Assembly: GCA_016721465.1 (NCBI GenBank)
Contig: JADKIA010000004.1
Coordinates: 372,001-436,000 of the forward strand
DNA length: 64,000 nt
Direction: 5' to 3'
Origin: Ideonella sp.
GTDB lineage: Bacteria; Pseudomonadota; Gammaproteobacteria; Burkholderiales; Burkholderiaceae_C
Part shown: positions 42,401-50,903 of the stretch, piece by piece
Layout: each line of letters starts with the position of its first letter
Position numbering within the stretch: position 1 is the stretch's first letter
Translations under genes and position numbers: made by a program
The notes under the pieces: model-generated
Databases searched by the model: none
Seen by the model: only the letters and a program-made list of their open reading frames with translations
What the model was told of the DNA's origin: nothing

Positions 42401-43465
42401 ATGAAGAGCGGACGTACCCTTGTGAGCCTGGCCCAGGAACTGGAGCGCCAACTGGCGTCGAAGAAAGACCTGGTCGTACCGACGGCGCTGATGCGCCACG
42501 ACACCGACGACACGGGCACCACCCGCCTTGTCGTCGAGGAAGGCAACGGCCCGGTGCGCTACGGCGTCACCCCGTTGGCACGTCGGCAACTCGCCGACAA
42601 GCTGAAGATTCCGTATGCGTACTTCGAGCGCATGCGCGGTGAACAGCCGGTGCTGCTGGACCGCAATGTCAACACCTGGCTGCAAAGCGACGACGACCGT
42701 CGCATGCTGCGCACGCTGGACGGCAACGTCCGTGCGGTGCTGTCCGAGCGCTACCGCCGGCTCGACAACTTCGACCTGGCCGAGAGCGTGCTGCCCATCC
42801 TGCGGCAACTGCCCGAGGTGCGCTTCGAATCGGTCGAACTCACCGAGACGCGGATGTACCTGAAGTGCGTGACGCCGCGCCTGAAACTGGAGATGTCGCC
42901 GGGCGACATCGTGCAGGCTGGCGTGGTGATCTCGAACTCCGAGGTCGGCCAGGGCACGCTGTCGGTGCATCCCCTGCTGTACCGGCTGGTGTGTCGCAAC
43001 GGCCTGATCGCGTCGGACCGTGCCCTGCGCAAGACCCACGTCGGTCGTGCACTCGGCACCGACGATGACGGCATCACGGTGTTCAAGGACGACACCTTGC
43101 GCGCCGACGACAAGGCCTTCTTCCTGAAGGTGCGCGACGTGGTGCAGGCGGCCGTCTCGGAAACCACCTTCCTTCAGGCGGCGCAGAAGATGCAGTTGAC
43201 GCTGGGCATTCCGCTCATCGGCGACCCGGTGAAGACCGTCGAGGTGCTGGCGCAGCGCTACGCCTTGAACGACAGCGAGCGTGTCGGGGTGCTGCGGCAC
43301 CTGATCAGCGAAGGCGACCTGTCGGGCTACGGGCTGGTCAATGCAGTCACCCACTACTCGCAAGAGATCGAGGACTACGACCGGGCGACCGAGTTCGAAG
43401 GGCTCGGAGGCAAGCTGATCGAGCTGCCAGCCAACGAGTGGAAGGGATTGGCTGAAGCCGTGTGA
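42401..43465 (+). CDS. DUF932 domain protein
   Basis: This 354-residue protein has the DUF932 hallmarks GVTPLARRQLADKLKIPYAYFERM, then SERYRRLDNFDLAESVLP, and GVVISNSEVGQGTLSVHPLLYRLVCRNGLI. The family is widespread on plasmids and phages and of unknown function. GGAG lies six bases before ATG 42401; the upstream extension is leader sequence. A terminator hairpin follows 53 bp after the stop. Confidence 0.85.
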   Translation: MKSGRTLVSLAQELERQLASKKDLVVPTALMRHDTDDTGTTRLVVEEGNGPVRYGVTPLARRQLADKLKIPYAYFERMRGEQPVLLDRNVNTWLQSDDDRRMLRTLDGNVRAVLSERYRRLDNFDLAESVLPILRQLPEVRFESVELTETRMYLKCVTPRLKLEMSPGDIVQAGVVISNSEVGQGTLSVHPLLYRLVCRNGLIASDRALRKTHVGRALGTDDDGITVFKDDTLRADDKAFFLKVRDVVQAAVSETTFLQAAQKMQLTLGIPLIGDPVKTVEVLAQRYALNDSERVGVLRHLISEGDLSGYGLVNAVTHYSQEIEDYDRATEFEGLGGKLIELPANEWKGLAEAV

Positions 43466-43518
43466 GCGTCTACGAAGCGCTCGACTTTCGCTGAGTCTTC
43501 TGATCGCTAGACTTTGAA

Positions 43519-43543
43519 CCACCGAGGCCCTGCGCCTCGGTGG
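43519..43543. terminator. Bidirectional terminator after DUF932
   Basis: CCACCGAGG-CCCTGCG-CCTCGGTGG is a perfect 9-bp stem followed by CTTCTCTT on the plus strand, between two convergent genes. Confidence 0.7.
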
Positions 43544-43549
43544 CTTCTC

Positions 43550-44005
43550 TTAGGCCTGCCAGAAGCGGGTCACGCCAATGGCGGCGCGGACCTTGCCGAT
43601 CACGCGCAGGCCCAGGCGCCTGGCCGCAGCCGCATCCTTGACGACGCGTTCCGGGTAGCGCTCGTTGTCGCACTTGAAGACCAGACCCGTGCCGAGACGG
43701 CTGTCAACGCGGCGCACCATGCAGCGGCCATCGAGCTCGAGCGCGTAGATTCCGTTGCCTACCAACTGATTGGCGCGGCTGTCCACGAACATCAGGTCGC
43801 CGTCGCAAATCAGCGGCGCCATTTCGTCACCGGTCATGCGCCTGATCTCGCCGGCACCGGATCCCTGACGCAGCACATCGAATGCTTCGCGCGCCCATGC
43901 AGTCTCGGCCGTCCATTCGGTAGACGACGCGGCGCGGATTCGCCCCGGTTCATCTGTCAGACCCAGCATCCAGTCGCTATTGCGTATTCCGATGAATTCC
44001 GCCAC
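43550..44005 (-). CDS. S24/LexA-like domain protein lacking its catalytic serine
   Basis: This 151-residue product consists of a linker and an S24 peptidase-like domain. The usual GDSM motif reads GDEM (MTGDEMAPLICDGDLMFVD, ~57-75), and the second catalytic position, normally Lys, reads Arg (CMVRRVDSR). Self-cleavage is therefore unlikely. A DNA-binding N-terminal domain is missing. The GTG start at 44005 lies in a short direct repeat (43999-44062), so the gene was probably truncated at its 5' end by an insertion. It may be a non-functional relic of an SOS-type repressor. Confidence 0.6.
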   Translation of the reverse strand: MAEFIGIRNSDWMLGLTDEPGRIRAASSTEWTAETAWAREAFDVLRQGSGAGEIRRMTGDEMAPLICDGDLMFVDSRANQLVGNGIYALELDGRCMVRRVDSRLGTGLVFKCDNERYPERVVKDAAAARRLGLRVIGKVRAAIGVTRFWQA

Positions 44006-44062
44006 CGATTCCGATCCAAGCCCGTCAGTATTTCCGATTCAAACCCGCCACCGGTTCCGATC
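43999..44062. repeat. 18-bp direct repeat, possible IS end remnant
   Basis: CCGCCACCGATTCCGATC (43999-44016) and CCGCCACCGGTTCCGATC (44045-44062) differ at one base and are 46 bp apart, with a related CCGATTCAAACCCGCC between. Repeated motifs of this kind are typical of IS21-family ends, but no IS21 gene is present. Confidence 0.5.
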
Positions 44063-44282
44063 GGCTTGCGCCACCCACAATCCCTGAATGGGACCGCACG
44101 CCTTGGGCAGCTCGTGTTCCGCGCCGAAGATGCATCCCCTCCGCCGGTGTCGCCCTCATTGAGTCGGGCGCGTCCAACCAACGTCTGCAATGTGTCACAT
44201 AGCGGGCCGTCGCGTGGCGGTTCCCTATGGCTCGTCACGGCCAGGAGCGGCCGATCGAACAGCACCCAAGCAGCCGGTCGGA

Positions 44283-44655
44283 TCAGCCGTGACGGCCGAG
44301 GCGCGTGGACATGCGGCTCACCGCTTCGGTTAGCGCTGGGAGATCCTGTTCGACGACGAGCCAAACCGCTCCAAGGTCAACCCGAAGGTAGCCCCGCATG
44401 ATCACATTGCGAAACCCGGCGAGCTCGCACCAGGGGATCTCCGGCCATTCAAGCAGTCCGACCATGCCGGTCCCGGCGTCTTCGCACTTGAGGGTGACGA
44501 GTCGCGCGTGCTCACCCTTCTCTCCGGCCGCCAGTTGTGCACCGCCCCGCGTGGATCTTGTGTCCATCCGTCATGCCAAGAACCTGCTCGTACCAGTACG
44601 CGGCGCATTCAGCGTCGCGCACAATGAAAGTAGTGCGTTTGAGGACGTCAGCCAT
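44283..44655 (-). pseudogene. VOC (glyoxalase-fold) protein, frameshifted and truncated
   Basis: ATG 44655 begins MADVLKRTTFIVRDAECAAYWYEQVLGMT, a normal VOC start. The frame then breaks near 44567. The other frame continues with QLAAGEKGEHARLVTLKCED and GMVGLLEW, normal VOC strands, and stops at 44283, short of the ~140 residues usual for the family. It follows the DUF1330 gene, with which it overlaps, so both were once one operon. Confidence 0.65.
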
Positions 44656-44953
44656 TGATCTTGTCGCCTTCTATGAGCAGCACCTGGCATTGCGCGACGC
44701 CCTCTCGAAGCTTCTTGGCCTGTTGGTACTCGGGGCTGTTCCAGAAGCGCAGCGCGGCAGCTTTGTCGGGCCACTCGGAGATGACCATGGATGCGCCGTC
44801 TCCAAAGTCGCCTTCAAGCAAGCTGGCACCCGGCCCGCGCAGCACGTAGCGGCCGCCAAAGCGGGCCACCAGCGGCGCGGTGGCCGTAGCGTAACCAGAC
44901 AGGAAACGTTCGCGGTCCGCAATCTTGGCGGTGACGATCATGTAAGCGGGCAT
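44648..44953 (-). CDS. DUF1330 family protein
   Basis: This 101-residue ferredoxin-like dimeric barrel protein has the family landmarks MPAYMIVTAKIADRERF, FGGRYVLRGPGASLLEGDF and RFWNSPEYQQAKKLREG. Its function is unknown; members often accompany small-molecule degradation genes. The start ATG 44953 fits the conserved N-terminus; the longer frame is unsupported. Its stop overlaps the start of the VOC pseudogene. Confidence 0.82.
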   Translation of the reverse strand: MPAYMIVTAKIADRERFLSGYATATAPLVARFGGRYVLRGPGASLLEGDFGDGASMVISEWPDKAAALRFWNSPEYQQAKKLREGVAQCQVLLIEGDKING

Positions 44954-45067
44954 AGGTTCTGGCCGTGAATTCGGCCCCAGGTTGTCAGGAAGAATGTTCG
45001 GTACACACACCAGCCGACGATGCGCAGCGCCTATCCCATTTGCTTCTGGCACGCGTTCAAGAGGGGC
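44954..45067. other. Short gap before a decayed gene
   Basis: About 115 bp with no gene or clear site. Confidence 0.4.
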
Positions 45068-45625
45068 CTATCTGTCCTCGGCCGCATGGGGGCCGGCGCT
45101 GGTATCGACCATGATGAAGAAGTCGCGTAAGGCCTTCGCCATCTTCCTTGTAATGAAACAGGCCGCCCAGCCAGGTCAGCGCCGGGTTCTGCGCCGAGGC
45201 GACGCGAAACGCCTGCGATAGGCACTCGAGCTTGATACGGTCACACAACAGCCACGACGAGCCGCCCAGAAAGGCCGGTGCAGATTGCACGCAGCTGCAG
45301 AACTGGTCAGCACCGACATTGGAGCGCCGGCGCGTGACGGTGATTTGCGAGCTCAAGGTGACGCCGCCGGGCAAGCTGTGGTTCAGCGTCGGCGAGCTGC
45401 GTTGGATATCGCGGCCGAGCCCGGCGATGTTGCCGCAGTTCACGCCTGTCGGCGGGTCGGCGCAGCGCCCGCGCCTGCGCCGGCAGGCGTGGTCTGTGCC
45501 ACGGCGGGATAGGCCGCGAGAACGGAGGCAATCAGCAACAAGGGCCTGCAAGGTGACTGGGTGCGGTTCCGTGTGGTGAGGGCGAGATGGGGGCGAGACG
45601 GCACTCACCGTTGTCGCTTGCATGC
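45068..45625 (-). pseudogene. Secreted small protein, broken by several frameshifts
   Basis: From ATG 45625 (GAGGG upstream) the frame runs MQATTVSAVSPPSRP, then a signal-peptide-like segment LLLIASVLAAYPAVAQ appears in the +1 frame, then sensible sequence returns to the first frame (NCGNIAGLGRDIQRS, FCSCVQSAPAFLGGSSWLLCDRIKLECL), then a third frame gives RDFFIMVDTSAGPHAAEDR and a stop at 45068. At least three indels are needed to explain this. A sequence matching the sigma-54 consensus lies 66 bp upstream. No family is recognised. Confidence 0.5.
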
Positions 45626-45690
45626 AGTTCCCTCGGCGACGTCGATGCCGTGCTGACTGCGACATGGCATCACACGTGAAACAGATATAA

Positions 45691-45705
45691 GCAATATTCG
45701 TGCCA
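45691..45705 (-). promoter_or_regulatory. Sigma-54 promoter (TGGCACG-N4-TTGC), minus strand
   Basis: TGGCACGAATATTGC on the minus strand matches the -24/-12 consensus at every defined base. Transcription would start near 45680 toward the decayed secreted-protein gene. Confidence 0.7.
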
Positions 45706-45744
45706 CTTGTGTAAAATAGGGCAATCCTCGTTATCATCTTCGGT

Positions 45745-46668
45745 GTGATCCCAGATACTGGCGCCGCTCAACGCAGCGACGACGCAGCAACCGAAGCCCG
45801 GCCAGAAGGTGAAGCGGCTGTGCGCATCGAGCGGCATTTGCACCGCGCGGGCGCGCTGCAATGGCAGTACCGCGAAGCTGGCAACCACCATGCCGGCCCG
45901 CCGCTAGTGCTGCTGCACCCCTCGCCGCGCAGCTCAGTCGTGTACGAACCGTGGATGCGCACGCTGGCCGCGCATGTTCGCGTCCTGGCGCTGGACACCC
46001 CCGGCTTCGGCGGCAGCGACGCGCTGAGCACGCCGCCTGACAACCTGTCCGACTACATCGCCCCATTGCATCAGCTGTTGCAAGAGGTGGCCGGGCCGCG
46101 CTGCGTGATCTACGGTTCGGCCACCGGCGCGCAACTGGGCATGGCCTACGCACTGGCGCATCCGCAGGCCGTGGTGCACCTCATGCTGGACAACGCCGGG
46201 CACTTCGACGACGACGAGTGCGCGCACATCCTGGCGCGCTACTTTCCCGATCTGATGCCGCGTGCCAACGGCAGCCATCTGGCCACGGCCTGGCAGATGT
46301 GCGCGCAGATGACGGAGTTTTTCCCCTGGTACGAGACCGACGAGGCGCACCGCATCGCGCCGCTCCCGGCGCCGGCCGCTGCCGTGCACACGATCCTGCA
46401 GGATCTGCTGGCCGCCGGGCCGGGCTACGCCACGGCCTACCGCGCCGCTTTCGAGCACCAACGCGCAGCCAAGGTGCAGGCCTTGACCGTGCCGACCTCG
46501 CTGCTGCGCTGGCAGGGCTCGGTCCTGCTGCGTCCAATCGACCGCTTGCTCGGCTTCACGCTGCCACCTCAGGTGGCCGTGCTCGACATCCCGGCGCCCG
46601 CCGCCGAACGCCACGCCGCGATGACGGCCCACCTGCGTGCCATGCTGGCGCAAGTCCGGAGCGGCTGA
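45745..46668 (+). CDS. Alpha/beta-hydrolase-fold protein
   Basis: This 307-residue protein has the fold landmarks LVLLHPSPRSS (oxyanion loop region), LALDTPGFGGSD and a nucleophile elbow region YGSATGAQLG near residues 122-131. The central elbow residue reads Ala rather than Ser/Asp/Cys, although a Ser precedes it, so hydrolase activity is uncertain; some family members use other residues at this place. The start GTG 45745 is the only good start. It is the first of three plus-strand genes (reductase and VOC follow), with the reductase 4 bp downstream. Confidence 0.75.
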   Translation: MIPDTGAAQRSDDAATEARPEGEAAVRIERHLHRAGALQWQYREAGNHHAGPPLVLLHPSPRSSVVYEPWMRTLAAHVRVLALDTPGFGGSDALSTPPDNLSDYIAPLHQLLQEVAGPRCVIYGSATGAQLGMAYALAHPQAVVHLMLDNAGHFDDDECAHILARYFPDLMPRANGSHLATAWQMCAQMTEFFPWYETDEAHRIAPLPAPAAAVHTILQDLLAAGPGYATAYRAAFEHQRAAKVQALTVPTSLLRWQGSVLLRPIDRLLGFTLPPQVAVLDIPAPAAERHAAMTAHLRAMLAQVRSG

Positions 46669-46672
46669 AGGC

Positions 46673-47668
46673 ATGCAGATCGAACACATCACCCTGGTGC
46701 GCACACCGCAGGGCACACCCACCGAGGCCGACTTCGCGTTCGGCAGCGGCACCCTGCCCGCGCACGCCGAAGGCCAGGCGCTGGTGCGCGTGCTGGCGCT
46801 GTCGCTCGACCCCTACCTGCGCAGCGCGATGGCCGGGCGCCACCTCAGCGCGGCCATCCACCCCGGCGACGTGGTGCGTGGCGAAGGTCTGGTACAGGTG
46901 CTGGAGTCGCGCCACCCGCGCCTGACGCCGGGCACGCAATGGGTGGCGCAATGCGGCTGGCGCAGCCATGCACTGCTGGGCGTCGAGGCGATCGAACAGG
47001 CGCGCCGGGTCGGCCCCGAAGTGCAGCCGCCCACGCTGGCGTTGGGCGCGCTGGGCATGCCCGGGCTCACCGCCTGGGCCGGTTTCAAGCGCCTGGCCGA
47101 CGCCAAACCGGGTGACACGCTGGTGGTGTCGGCCGCCAGTGGCCCGGTGGGCGCCACCGTGGGGCAACTGGCGCGGCTGGCAGGCTGCCGCGTGATCGGC
47201 ATCGCGGGCGGGCCCGAGAAGTGCGCCTGGGTGACCCGCCGGGCGGGCTTCGACGCCTGCATCGACTACCGCGCCGAAGACCTGCGCGAAGCGCTGCGCC
47301 GGCACGCGCCCGACGGCGTCGACATCTACTTCGACAACGTTGGCGGCGACGTGCTGCTGGCCGTGTGTGAACAACTGGCCGTGGGTGCGCGCGTCGTGCT
47401 GTGCGGGCTGATGGCGCAGTACAACGGCGAGGCGCCGGTGCCGCTGAACCCGGGGCTGATCATCCGCGCCCGTGCCACCGTTCGTGGCCTGGTGGTCTAC
47501 GACCATTGGGCCCACTTCGCCGAGATGGTGGCCGAGATTGGCGCCTACATCCGCGCCGGGCAACTGCAGTTCCGCGAAGACATCAGCCATGGCCTGGCCA
47601 GCACTCCGTCGGCGTTTGCCCGGCTGATGGCCGGCCGCAACCAGGGCAAGGCGCTGGTTGTGCTGTGA
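46673..47668 (+). CDS. NADP-dependent MDR-family oxidoreductase
   Basis: This 331-residue zinc-independent medium-chain reductase belongs to the leukotriene-B4-dehydrogenase / CurA-like group. Landmarks are LSLDPYLRSAM (~46-56), GMPGLTAWAG (~128-137) and the nucleotide-binding SAASGPVGATVGQLARLAGCRVIGIAGG (~154-181). The enzyme should reduce an alpha,beta-unsaturated ketone, aldehyde or acid derivative with NADPH. It starts 4 bp after the hydrolase stop. Confidence 0.85.
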   Translation: MQIEHITLVRTPQGTPTEADFAFGSGTLPAHAEGQALVRVLALSLDPYLRSAMAGRHLSAAIHPGDVVRGEGLVQVLESRHPRLTPGTQWVAQCGWRSHALLGVEAIEQARRVGPEVQPPTLALGALGMPGLTAWAGFKRLADAKPGDTLVVSAASGPVGATVGQLARLAGCRVIGIAGGPEKCAWVTRRAGFDACIDYRAEDLREALRRHAPDGVDIYFDNVGGDVLLAVCEQLAVGARVVLCGLMAQYNGEAPVPLNPGLIIRARATVRGLVVYDHWAHFAEMVAEIGAYIRAGQLQFREDISHGLASTPSAFARLMAGRNQGKALVVL

Positions 47669-47691
47669 AACCTCAACTCGAAAGCTCGACC

Positions 47692-48291
47692 ATGTTCAAA
47701 CGATTCACCCTCACGGCGCTTGTGATGTTTGCGGCACTGCCGGTGGCGCGCGCCGAGCCGGTGTCGGCGGCCGAGCGCATCCCGGTCGACATCCGTCGCA
47801 CCACCTTCGTCGTGCGCGACATCGAGAAGTCGCTGCCGCTGTACCGCGACGCGCTGGGCCTGAAGCTGATCTATGACACGCCCATCGGCGGCGGTGTCGA
47901 CAAGGATGGCAAGGCCGTCGCCGCCAGCGTGCGACTGGTGCTGCTGCGTGCCAACGACAGCTTCATCGGCAACCTGGGCCTGATGCAGAGGCTGAACCAA
48001 CCGCCGGCGCCGCCGCCGGAGTTCAAGAAGGCCGGTGTCGGGCAGATGATCATGGTCATCAATGTGGCCGACCTTGACGAGCGCTGGCCCAAGATAGCCG
48101 CCACGCCGCACATCAAGGTCGAGACGGCGCCGATACGCGTCGAATACCCGAATCCGGCCGGCGGTGTGATCCCGGTGCTGTTCAGCGCCGTCTGGGACGC
48201 GGACGGCAACTACATCGAACTCAACAAATTGCTCGGCGCGCCCGCAGGCACGGCTGCCAAAGCGCCGGCAGCGGCCACACCAGCGAAATAG
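47692..48291 (+). CDS. Exported VOC-fold protein
   Basis: This 199-residue protein has a signal peptide (MFKRFTLTALVMFAALPVARA) followed by one VOC domain: TTFVVRDIEKSLPLYRDALGLKLIYD, ending with VWDADGNYIELNKLL, which keeps the terminal Glu of the metal site. Secreted VOC proteins are less common than cytoplasmic ones. The C-terminus is Ala/Pro-rich. It is third in the hydrolase-reductase operon and perhaps handles an aromatic or dicarboxylate substrate in the periplasm; substrate unknown. Confidence 0.8.
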   Translation: MFKRFTLTALVMFAALPVARAEPVSAAERIPVDIRRTTFVVRDIEKSLPLYRDALGLKLIYDTPIGGGVDKDGKAVAASVRLVLLRANDSFIGNLGLMQRLNQPPAPPPEFKKAGVGQMIMVINVADLDERWPKIAATPHIKVETAPIRVEYPNPAGGVIPVLFSAVWDADGNYIELNKLLGAPAGTAAKAPAAATPAK

Positions 48292-48323
48292 GGATCGGCA
48301 TCGTCGTCGATGGCGGCCACAGC

Positions 48324-48344
48324 GCCGCGCGTCGCAAGCGCGGC
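48324..48344 (+). terminator. GC hairpin between convergent operons
   Basis: GCCGCGC-GTCGCAA-GCGCGGC forms a 7-bp stem 33 bp after the VOC stop and before the convergent FAD-oxidase stop. There is no U tract. Confidence 0.35.
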
Positions 48345-48368
48345 CGCAGTGCCCACTTCAAGCCGTGA

Positions 48369-49952
48369 TCAACCCGCCTGGCGCGGCAGCAAAGCGCCGG
48401 GGTTCATCAGGCCGCGCGGGTCCAGTTGCGCCTTCAGGCCGTGCAACAGCGCCGTCGTCGGCGCCGAAAGTTTTTCAGCGAACGGATAGGCACGGCCGAT
48501 CTGGAAGTTCACCGCACCGTGGCGTGCCAGGATGCGCGCCGTATCCAGCCACAGTTCCATGACGAAGGCGCGGCGATCGTCGCGCCGCTCGCGCTTCAGC
48601 CACGCGGCTGGCGCTTCGCCCAGTTCGGTGGCCTCAATGTGCAGCGGCGTGACTTCGTCGTACCAGTAGAAGCAGGGCTCGAAGAGCACACCGTTGGGTA
48701 CGTTGGTGGTCAGCGGCGAATACAGCACGTCCAGACGGTCGAGATCGGCCTGGCGCGCGCTGATCATGGCTTCGACCTCGGCCACCGTGGCCACGATCTC
48801 GCCCAGCGGCACGATGCCGTGCACCGGCACCCAGCGCTGGCCGTCGACGCCCAGCGCCGAGCGCAGCGGCGGGAAGGGCCGGCCGCGCATGCCCTTGGGC
48901 ACGACGGCGGGCAGCACGCGGCCCTTGTTGCGCTTGACCAGCGCCTCGATGCGCGCCAGCTGCAGCGCGATGTGCGCGTCGTCGTCGCCTTCAACCGTCA
49001 GGTGCAGCGAGTACGCCGCCTGTTCCAGTGCGCTCGTGCCGGCCAGCGCCATGCCGGCCACATCTTTCAGGCCCGACAGCAGGGTCTTGCCGCTGGTCAG
49101 CACGCCGAGGGCGGTCTTGGCCGCCGCGCCGAGCTGCTTGCCGGTCTGCGCCGAATTGCGCGCCTTGTAGGCGTCGATGCCAAACGCCTCGGCACCATGG
49201 CCCGCATGCGCAAGATCGACCTGCATGCGCAGCATGGTCTCGAAATCGTCGAAGGCGTAGGAGCCGAAGCCGATGGCCTCGGACACCTTGATCAGCCGCA
49301 GGCTGGCCGCGACCTTGATGCCGAAGGCGCCGACATCGCCGACGAACAGGCCCGTGATGTCGGGGCCGCCCCAGCGCACAAAGGGCTTGCCATCCGTGTC
49401 GCCGGCCGAGCCGGTGCGCATGCGCGTGCCGTCGGCCAGCACCACATCGACGCTGAGCACCGATTCAGCCGCGCTGCCGTGGCGCACCGAGCCGAAGAAC
49501 ACGCTGTTCTGCGACAGCGTGCCGCCGATGCTGGCGCGTTGCCCCGACAAGGGGCCCCAGTAGGGCGTGCGCAGGCCCTTGGCGGCCAGGGCTTCGTGCA
49601 GGCTGGCCCAGGTGCAGCCGGCCTCGACGGTGACGAAGCGGTTGACCTCGTCGATCTCCAGCACGCGGTCGAGCCGGCGCAGGTCGAACATGACCGCGTT
49701 TTCGTCGTCGGCGACGTAGCCGCCGGTGTAGGACATGCCGCCGCCGCGCGGCACCACCGGGTGCCCGGCCGAGGTCGCCACGCGCACGGCGTCGACCACG
49801 TGCTCAGGCGTCAGCGGCACCACCACGCAAACCGGTGGCCGGCCGCTGTGGAAGAGGTCGTGCGCGAAGTAGGCGCGGCTGCGCTCGTCGTGCAGGACTT
49901 GTTCGGGGCCGATGGCGGCGCTGAGCGCGGCAATGAGGTCAACGTGGTTCAT
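48369..49952 (-). CDS. FAD-linked oxidase (GlcD/VAO family)
   Basis: This 527-residue flavoprotein has the PCMH FAD-binding domain (VPRGGGMSYTGGY, ~64-76; then GPLSGQRASIGGTLSQNSVFFGSVRHG, ~130-156) and a C-terminal cap region ending DPRGLMNPGALLP. It should oxidise an alcohol or hydroxy acid using FAD; relatives include glycolate, D-lactate and 4-cresol-type oxidases. The start ATG 49952 has AAGGA upstream. It is the third gene of a minus-strand operon with a VOC protein and an amidohydrolase. Confidence 0.85.
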   Translation of the reverse strand: MNHVDLIAALSAAIGPEQVLHDERSRAYFAHDLFHSGRPPVCVVVPLTPEHVVDAVRVATSAGHPVVPRGGGMSYTGGYVADDENAVMFDLRRLDRVLEIDEVNRFVTVEAGCTWASLHEALAAKGLRTPYWGPLSGQRASIGGTLSQNSVFFGSVRHGSAAESVLSVDVVLADGTRMRTGSAGDTDGKPFVRWGGPDITGLFVGDVGAFGIKVAASLRLIKVSEAIGFGSYAFDDFETMLRMQVDLAHAGHGAEAFGIDAYKARNSAQTGKQLGAAAKTALGVLTSGKTLLSGLKDVAGMALAGTSALEQAAYSLHLTVEGDDDAHIALQLARIEALVKRNKGRVLPAVVPKGMRGRPFPPLRSALGVDGQRWVPVHGIVPLGEIVATVAEVEAMISARQADLDRLDVLYSPLTTNVPNGVLFEPCFYWYDEVTPLHIEATELGEAPAAWLKRERRDDRRAFVMELWLDTARILARHGAVNFQIGRAYPFAEKLSAPTTALLHGLKAQLDPRGLMNPGALLPRQAG

Positions 49953-49981
49953 GGGGTCCTTGAAGGTTTGCGTCACGCCGC

Positions 49982-50878
49982 TTAGGGCGCCAGCAGTTCG
50001 ATGCATTCGCCCGCAGGCCCCTGCATCAGGGTCACAGCGGTGGCGCCGAGTTCGTGCCAGGTCGCCCCGGCCGGCAGGCTCTGATCACGGCGGGCGTGGA
50101 AGCTCACCATGGCCAGCCCGCTGGGCAGGCCGCTGGCGTTGAAAGGGGGCGTGCGATGTTCGGGCACGTGATCGATCTCGATCATCGAGTTCCCGGCCAG
50201 TTGCAGCGTGCCCACGGGGCGGCGCCACTCGGGGTCGAGACCGAGCGCGGCGTTGAGCGCCGAGACGCGAGTCTCGAAACGCAGGCCCTTGCAGCCGGCG
50301 AGCTCTTCGTACCAGTCCATGGCCGCGGCGTGTTCGCGTGCGCTCAGCACCGGAATGAACAGGCGCTCGGCGGTGTGCGTCGCCGGGGGCGGCAGTTCGA
50401 AAGGCTGCACGGGTGCACGCACTTCGGTCAGGTAGAGGGTTTCGCCGGCGGGGCCGGCCACCTGCATGGCCCAGATGTTGTCGTTGACGGCCAGCGCGCG
50501 CGGCGGCCCGAGCACGGTGAAGGGCCCGTTTTCGAGCCGCTGGCCCAGCGCGCAGACATCCTTCACCAGCACTTCCAGCGCCAGCCAGCCGCTGTGCTGC
50601 ATCGGCAGCGGCGCTGCGGCCAGGGACCATTCGATGACGCGCAGCCAATGCGTCGACGCGTCGGCGGCGTCAGCGCCCAGCACGAGCATGCGCCTGCCGG
50701 CCAGTGCCGGTTTGCCCCACGCAGCGGCCAGGGCAGCCGGCAGCGGGGCGTCGCTGACAACAACCAGGTCCAGGCCCTCGCGATAGGCACGCACCACCGC
50801 ATCGGCATCGCGGGTGACCAGGGTGCCGCATTGCACAGGGCCGACGGGAAGGCGGCGCTCGCCAGCGGGTGAATTCAT
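49982..50878 (-). CDS. Two-domain VOC-like protein
   Basis: This 298-residue protein appears to hold two VOC modules: residues ~15-150 (CGTLVTRDADAVVRAYREGLDL ... GPAGETLYLTEV) and ~165-298 (LFIPVLSAREHAAAMDWYEELAG ... GPAGECIELLAP). Both end with GPAGE plus an aliphatic Glu-containing strand. Tandem VOC proteins include ring-cleavage dioxygenases and lyases, but the metal His residues are not obvious here. It lies 29 bp upstream of the FAD oxidase gene in the same operon. Confidence 0.75.
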   Translation of the reverse strand: MNSPAGERRLPVGPVQCGTLVTRDADAVVRAYREGLDLVVVSDAPLPAALAAAWGKPALAGRRMLVLGADAADASTHWLRVIEWSLAAAPLPMQHSGWLALEVLVKDVCALGQRLENGPFTVLGPPRALAVNDNIWAMQVAGPAGETLYLTEVRAPVQPFELPPPATHTAERLFIPVLSAREHAAAMDWYEELAGCKGLRFETRVSALNAALGLDPEWRRPVGTLQLAGNSMIEIDHVPEHRTPPFNASGLPSGLAMVSFHARRDQSLPAGATWHELGATAVTLMQGPAGECIELLAP

Positions 50879-50903
50879 GGGCGGTGCAGCAGTCGGCGTG
50901 AAC

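Noticed and set aside
2087..44300. Paired attachment sites (attL/attR) or a tRNA insertion site for the island
   Set aside because: No tRNA gene and no convincing long direct repeat could be matched between the two borders by eye.
48426..49985. A 519-codon plus-strand frame opposite the FAD oxidase
   Set aside because: Antisense shadow typical of GC-rich DNA; the opposite strand carries clear FAD-binding motifs.
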